In this document: positions 58,044-64,000 of the stretch, piece by piece
How positions within the stretch are numbered: position 1 is the stretch's first letter
Layout of the letters: each line of letters opens with the position of its first letter
Origin: Corinectria fuckeliana
Taxonomy: Eukaryota > Ascomycota > Sordariomycetes > Hypocreales > Nectriaceae
Length of the DNA stretch: 64,000 nt
Direction of reading: 5' to 3'
Assembly: GCA_019137255.1 (NCBI GenBank)
Contig: WPDH01000042.1
Coordinates: 186,001-250,000, forward strand
Made by a program: the position numbers and the translations under genes
Notes under the pieces: model-generated
The model's database searches: none
The model's input: the letters and a program-made list of their open reading frames with translations, nothing else
Told to the model about the DNA's origin: nothing

Positions 58044-59727
58044 TTACGGATTTGTCGTCACGACAGTGCGCGGTCGAACCTCTTCGTCGGAGTGAATGCG
58101 GCGCAGGGAGACCTTGTCCTGGCGGCCAAAGAGGCCGAGGCACAGGGGCATGGGCACTATAGCGAGGGCGATGACGGCCTGGAAGATGAGGGCCTTCTTC
58201 ATGTGCTTGGGAGGATTGGCGTTGGGCCCCTCGACGAGGGCGTCGCTGATGATGGTGAAGATGGCGCCGAACAGCTGGCCGCCAGCCCAGGCGATGGTGG
58301 AGGTGATCTCCGGACTAAGCGGGTGGCTGAGCTCGATGAGGTACTCGAGGGCGACGGGGACGAGGGCGAAGGAGGCGGCGCCGAGGACGCCGAGGACGAC
58401 GTAGGGGCCGGCTAGGTCGCGGGTCTGAGGCATCCAGATGAATGCGAGGTAGGAGAGGCCGATGATGGGGACGAGCAGCTTGATGGCGAAGAGGAAGGAC
58501 TTTGTGCGGTCGATGATGGGGGAGGAGATGGCGGAGGCGATGAGGCCGACGACGATGAGGACGGCGCCGCCGATGCCGGCGTCGTCGTCGGAGAAGCCGT
58601 AGGGGTTGAGCATCTGGTTGAGCAGCGTGGAGATGGAGTTGAAGAAGCCGACGTAGATGGAGAAGGGGATGAGCAGGAGCCAGAGCTCGAGGGAGCCGGA
58701 CACGGCGCTGACGGAGGCGCGGAGGCTGAGCTTGGGCGTCTCGGAGGCGGGACCGACGGGTGTAGGGGGTTTGGCGGGGACGAAGAAGGCCGGGACGCAG
58801 CAGACGGTGGACTTTGGGTGGAGGAAGAGTTGTGTTAGTTGTTGGATACTCCCAAGGGGGGTGATTTGGGTGATTTCGGAGGAGGACTTACAATGATGGA
58901 GACGTAGAGCACCATGTTGGAGACATCGCTCGGCTTGCTCACCCAGAGAGGCGTAATTAACTGACCCAGGGCGGCGCCGAAGGGATTCGCCAAGCTGGTG
59001 AGGGCCGTGGCGGCAACGCGTCCGCGGTTGGTGAACCACAGGTCGGAGTAGCGCGTCGGGGCGGCGAGGATAAAGGGCTGGGCGAAGCCGACGATGATCT
59101 CGCCGGCCATGGCGTGGGCGATGTTTCCGCCGGACTTCTTGGTGGCGCCGGCGTAGCGGACCCAGTTGCCGATGAGGATGAGCACGGCGGCCGTCATGAA
59201 GGCCAGCTTGGGCCCGCGGTGCAGGATGGCGATGCTGAGAGGGAAGACGGCGACGAAGGACAGGAAGAAGGCGGTGCTGACCCAGTTGATGGTGGATTCC
59301 GTAACACCGTAGTATGAGGCCGCGTGGGAAGAAACGGGGGCAAAGGTCAGCCACTGCAGAAGGCGGTTAGCACATGATGTTGGGTGTTTGTTCCTCTCGT
59401 TGTGTTTAGAGAAGGGCGACTTACATCCCACGACACGATGATGTTCATAAGCGTCAGCTGGGCCAGCCCGAACCACCGGCGCTTGTAGGTGCGATACTCG
59501 GTCGAGAGGCCCTCATTCACACTGCCATTTCCCGCACCGTCGCCGTCGCCGTCGCCCGTCTCGATGTTGCGCTCCTCGAGGGTGTAGTCGCCCGAGCCCA
59601 GCTTCTGCTTGCGCCAGAAGCGGCCGCCGACGACGTCGCCGCTCATGTTGGTTATGGAGTCGAGGAGCTGGCGAGGGCCCTGCTTCTGCTGCTTGCTTTC
59701 CACCGGCGGCTTTTCGTCTCCAGGCAT
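58044..59727 (-). CDS. MFS transporter, FLVCR-like family
   Basis: Exons 59727-59425, 59353-58892 and 58811-58044; 510 residues. A hydrophilic N-terminus (about 80 residues, with a GDGDGDGAG run) precedes EYRTYKRRWFGLAQLTLMNI, the usual entry to helix 1 in the FLVCR/choline-heme family. About 12 hydrophobic helices follow, including STAFFLSFVAVFPLSIAILH, LANPFGAALGQLITPLW and GGAVLIVVGLIASAISSPII. The human relatives move heme or choline/ethanolamine; fungal substrates are unknown, so none is assigned. Introns are 71 and 80 nt with GTAAGT donors and phase 0. A TG microsatellite sits in the leader. Confidence 0.85.
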
Positions 59728-62707
59728 CCGCAGCGAAGTTTGGGAGTTCAGCTGTGGTGGTGTGAATGTGGAGGGGCAAACGGGTGATTGATGGCGACGT
59801 GGGGGCGGCGATCTCGCGGGGGAGATTCGAGTGCAGAACAAATATAGAGAGTTGTGTGTGTGTGTGTGTTTATTTGTTTGTGTGAAAAAGAAAGAAAAAA
59901 AGGCCTTCTGCAGCAGCGATAAGAGGAAAAGGGAGAGTGAATGGTGAAGTTGAAGTGGCTGCGGGAGGTGGGGAGGCAAAAAGATGCGTGAAACCGAAAC
60001 GAGGCCTGGGCTCCGAGTCCGTCGGAGAGTGGTACAGGGCAGCACGAGCGAACAGCTGCAACGGGCCGTCAAGGAAGAAGAAGAGCAGAGGACGGGAATT
60101 GTATGACGCAAGCGGGATGATTCAATGGTATTTCACCCTTTTTACCATTCCCGGCTCTCGCGATCCTGCTCAGAGCTTCTCAGAACCAGTTCTAGGGTCG
60201 AGAGTGTGGTGTGTGGCGTGTGGTGAGTTGTTGTGTGTGTTTGTGTGTGTAAAGTTCGTCGCGAACTTTTGGACTTTGCGTGTGTGTGGCGTTGTTTCAT
60301 CAGTCTGCGCACCGTCCCTACCTGCCGGTATAACTTAAGCTTTTGCGCGCTGGACAGGGGGTGCGACGGGTCCTAGGGTGGGAGGGTGGGCGGAAGAACG
60401 ATTTCAAGGACTAATAGTTAATGAAAATGTGAGGTGAGGTCTCCGATTGTGGTTGCGGCACAGAGAGAGAGTGAGCTGATGAGACGAGTTGGAGATGGAG
60501 ACGCAGAGGGAGATGCGAGAGGCAGATGGAGATGCGAGACTTGACGGCACGCATCGTTAAAAGAGACGACGGGAAAAGGCAGGGGAACCGAATAGATAAT
60601 CTGCAATGCAACTTGCATTCATCCGTCCAATCGACCCGTCGCAGCACGATACAGATGCAGAAACTGTAATCGGATGGCTTCGTTCTCCTGCTCCTGACGC
60701 ATGCTTGCTTGCTTGCTTGCCAATGCTTGCTTCAGCAGCCAACAAACCAATCAACCTCCCCCCCGCCCCGGAATCTCATGCATCCTCGCCCGTTGCGGGG
60801 TTCCTATAGCGTTTCCCCTGCCAAGTACCTAGTCTAGGCCTAGCTACTTGGTAGCTCAAGTAGGTTCGTTTCGCCGGACCTGAGTGCCCGATTTGGCTGC
60901 CTCGGCTCGCTTCCCAATCGCCCAGATTTCGCACCTCCAGGGAAGGGCTCTTCACTCACGTGGTCCTGGGCCGTCGTTGTCACCCTGCTCTCCCATACAA
61001 ACCTCATCCATCCTGCTTTGGTCTCTACTACCTACATAGTATGTACTATCTCGTTATCTGAAGAGGGAGGGAGGAAACGGCCATAGATAGGCCATCACCC
61101 CCACCTCCATCTCGCCCGCATCTTCTATATATGCTTCGTACACGTTCAGCAAACCTCTCTCGCCTCGTCGGCACTATTAATTACCTACCTGGCCTAATAA
61201 GCCGCAAACCACGCAACTCCACGTCCTATCCAGCAGCCCCCCGGCTCCCCCAAAAACTCTACATACCTACCACATTGGAACGCGTCCGCAGCTAATCCCA
61301 CCGCGGCCCAACGTCCCGGCCCAGAACGAAACTCCCCGGCCCCAAGCCAACAAGGGGTTATCAGGACCCTTGACAGCCAGGTGGTCTGTCCCCCCTCCCC
61401 CCGGTTCGGGCCCTGAACCTGAACAGCATGAAGCCAGCTATCTACATAGTACATACTACGTAAGTCCTATGTAGTCGATGATGGAATATCTCCCAAACCA
61501 GAGCCTTCTTTCCCCTTTCATGTTGAATCGTGTGCTTGGCGCCCTAGCTTTCAGGTTGCTCCCTGCCTTGAACGCTTGCTGTGCCGTGTGTCGTTCCCAT
61601 GGTAAGCTCTTATTGTAGACGAGACGTCTTAACAGTGAGCCGGCTCTGAATATGATTTCCTGGGAGGGTGATGGACATATCGTACTTTGATGATGTAGCC
61701 ACCTGCCGTGGCTGCCACACTCACCATCCCCCCCTGACACCGTCGACGTTCCGTATGCTCTACCGAGACGCCTCATCCCGTCCCCGGGTCGCCCTGATCA
61801 GCGCGCACTAAAACCCTCGGTATCCTTAGCTCAAACAAGAACTCGATATTGAAACGCTACCCATATTACCAACAAGTATGTAAGCGTTGCTATGCTTCGC
61901 AGGAGCCTCCCCTGCCCATGTCTTCTCATTCCCTTCTCAGTGCTCGCGAATGGACTCCCTGTGCCCATTGGCAAATACCCTAGCACTTGTGTGTACGCAA
62001 CCACATCCGCTTCTGGCCATTCTCAGTGTTGCACGTGAAATGGAAGGAGACGATGCCTTCAAACTTTCGAGAATCAACGGCACATGTCGACAAGAAAAGC
62101 AGCCTACGTGGTATCAGCGTCCATTCCAGAGTGGTTGAGAACTCGCCCGTATGACATGATGGCAGGATGTTAGGGCCATTCGAATTAACCTCTACTAGCT
62201 GCCACGAGCTTGTTCAACTCCCTTGTAAATCGAAAACCTTGAACATGTCGGGCTCGCAAGATGTCGGAAACTGCGCGATATCTCCGCCTCCATCTAGACA
62301 GGTTAGCTCTTTATCGAGAGCGATAAAGACAAGCTAAAAGTCAAACCGGCGTGGTCAAACCGGCGTTAACAACGGCTCGGTTGCTCAAGGGTATTCGATG
62401 ATGTCCAAGCTAGATAATCCTTTCAGTTAGGGAAGCTTGAGCGCTAGTAGGCAACAGCAAGAACAGCGGCGTAACAAAGCGAAGGACAGCACATTGGAAG
62501 ATAAATATATTCAGGGCGTTGCAGCGTATGATACAGAGATGGCTGCCACTCGTGGACGGGCACAGGCACATCGTACAAGAGACACCCCCACGTGCTGCGA
62601 GAGCAGCCATTGCCTCGTTCCGGCATTCCCGTGACTTGTCGACATTTCCATCGTCGTCATCTCGTCGGTACGGATCGGGACGACCAGGTCGAGTCGAGAC
62701 GAGGCGT
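59728..62707. other. 3-kb gene-poor region between transporter and QCR6
   Basis: Promoter of the transporter gene on the left and QCR6 3' flank on the right. It contains TG repeats, a (GCTT)n tract near 60702-60720 and TACCTA/TAGGTA-type palindromes near 60825-60870 and 61183. No gene recognised. Confidence 0.5.
59852..59870. repeat. TG dinucleotide microsatellite
   Basis: A TG run in the likely 5' leader of the transporter gene, about 125 bp before its ATG. Confidence 0.75.
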
Positions 62708-63480
62708 TTACTTGAGCTTGGCCCAAAGCTTGGGAGCAGCGCAGGCGGTGGCGCAGTGGGCGAGGTGGAAGACTGTCCTCAAGTTAGCTTGTCGTTTTTC
62801 CCCAGCGAGAGAAGAAGGCGTTTTCGCTGCGGTCACGGTGATCCGTATAGCGAGCGCTTCTGAAGTCACGTACACTCCTCAACGCAGTCCTCCTTAGCAC
62901 CACCCTCACTCTCCTGCTGCTGGACACGCTCGACGCACTCATCGAAGTGGTGCTTGGCGGGGTGGCACTGGGCCGAGTTCTTGCACTCTATTGTTCTTTT
63001 CGTCAGCGTTGGCTCGACCGATGGACATCCCATCCCAAAACATCTCATATCAATGGCTCAGAGCGATATGGGCCTATAAATCTCTCGTTGTGTCGAATAT
63101 CGAGATGTTCGGTTGGGGATGCGAGCGGCAATGGTATAGGAACAACGGACCTTCCTCGAGCGTCTCCTTGGGGTCGACAATCTCGTCCTCATCCTCCTCC
63201 TCTTCCTCATCATCGTCCTCAGCGTCGTCGTCCTTGGACTCGGACTCGGTCTGCTCTTCCTATCGCCTTCGTCAGCATCGCTCGATAGCGATTATACGGT
63301 CGCCGATGGGTTCCCCAGGTTGATCGCGCCCCAATTGCTTCCATCCGTCGGCGGAAAAGAAATCTGCGCCTAAGCACAAAAAGAGCCTCGTACCTTGTCC
63401 TCAGCAGGCGCCTCAGCCTCGACGACGCTCCATGGCGTCACGGCCTCGACAATGTCCGTGAAGGCGTCCCAGATACCCAT
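62708..63480 (-). CDS. QCR6: Ubiquinol-cytochrome c reductase hinge protein (complex III subunit 6)
   Basis: Four exons: 63480-63394, 63259-63151, 62987-62874 and 62772-62708; 124 residues. It is the acidic subunit of mitochondrial complex III that helps cytochrome c1 dock cytochrome c. It opens MGIWDAFTDIVEAVTPWSVV. Exon 2 is almost purely acidic (DDDAEDDDEEEEEDEDE). Exons 3-4 hold twin C-x9-C motifs (CHPAKHHFDEC and CVEEFFHLAHC), typical of Mia40-imported intermembrane-space proteins, and end AAPKLWAKLK. All splice phases agree; the last intron splits a phenylalanine codon. Introns are 134, 163 and 101 nt, long for so small a gene. Confidence 0.93.
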
Positions 63481-64000
63481 TGCGACAGGCGGAAGAATAC
63501 ACAATGGCGAGTGGTAGTTTCGATTGAGGGTGTCGTTCCGGATCGTAAGAGGTTCGGAAGCTCTCGGCTGGAGGCACGAAATGAAAACTGATGCGGAATT
63601 GAGGTATTTTGATTGGTTCTTGTTAGCTGGTTCTAGTCACGAACTCCCGCACGTGACGCAATCACCCGAAGGTGCTTCCTGTCTTCCGGATTGCCTTAGG
63701 TAAGCGGTCTAGACTGCTCTGACAGGAGCCGGACTTCAGCCGCATTCAGTTTCGACAAGAAGCTTCATCATAACTAGAATCGTACGAATACATCGCAAGT
63801 GCATGAGACCGTGAAACATATATTGTCCCCAGCGGTCCTTTAATCGTGTAGTTGTAGGGAAGATATTTGCTCTAGTCTCATATATATGTCGTGAAGCTCT
63901 TTTTGCAAGCGCCCAAAGCCAGCCAGCCGCCAATTTATCAACCAAATTCTAGAAAATGATCGTCCGTTACAGTACAAGAAAGACCGAGGAAATCCCTGCT
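63481..64000. other. QCR6 promoter and right edge
   Basis: No gene recognised. A 69-codon minus frame at 63736-63945 has no family. Confidence 0.5.

Overview
The window is nuclear DNA of a filamentous ascomycete, most likely a Sordariomycete. Three things point there: the genes have short introns (about 45-175 nt) with fungal donor, CTAAC/CTGAC branch and AG acceptor signals; the proteins are recognisable fungal orthologues (Tvp18, Sft1, Rsc9, Ste20, Scp160, Erg27, Qcr6); and the intergenic DNA carries many TACCTA/TAGGTA motifs. All exon models were built by hand from splice signals, reading-frame continuity and remembered protein families. No database search was run. No tRNA, rRNA or intact transposon was recognised.

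Left part (1-8.5 kb): TVP18 (Golgi membrane), an ornithine cyclodeaminase/mu-crystallin family enzyme of the PrnX type, a peroxisomal 3-ketoacyl-CoA thiolase with a PTS2-like N-terminus, and an unrecognised 377-residue protein with a likely GC-AG intron. From about 8.5 to 17.1 kb the DNA looks accessory and decayed. It holds AT-rich stretches, two inverted CCTAA-rich repeat arms around a shattered ORF, a fractured ORF with a plausible C-terminal reading frame, and an F-box-like gene broken by two apparent single-base frameshifts.

Middle part (17.1-32 kb) is dense housekeeping DNA: methionine sulfoxide reductase B, an Age2-type Arf-GAP, the Golgi SNARE Sft1, an Lsb3/Ysc84-type actin-patch protein, a short unknown protein, a candidate Rec114-like protein and the RSC chromatin-remodelling subunit Rsc9. 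Several of these are divergent pairs sharing a 0.75-1.25 kb promoter region (MsrB/Age2, Sft1/Lsb3, Rec114-like/Rsc9).

Right part (32-64 kb) alternates large gene-poor stretches with genes: a strongly codon-biased, probably mitochondrial short-chain dehydrogenase (arabinitol-dehydrogenase-like), a small unknown protein, the PAK kinase Ste20, the multi-KH protein Scp160/vigilin, the ergosterol enzyme Erg27, an FLVCR-type MFS transporter and the complex III hinge protein Qcr6. There is no secondary-metabolite cluster and no obvious novel multigene system. The genes look like independent core functions in membrane traffic, signalling, lipid metabolism, chromatin and respiration. The items most worth a second look are the decayed 9.7-14.2 kb block, the dispersed CCTAA-rich repeat, the Rec114-like assignment and the slip-prone repeats inside STE20 and AGE2.
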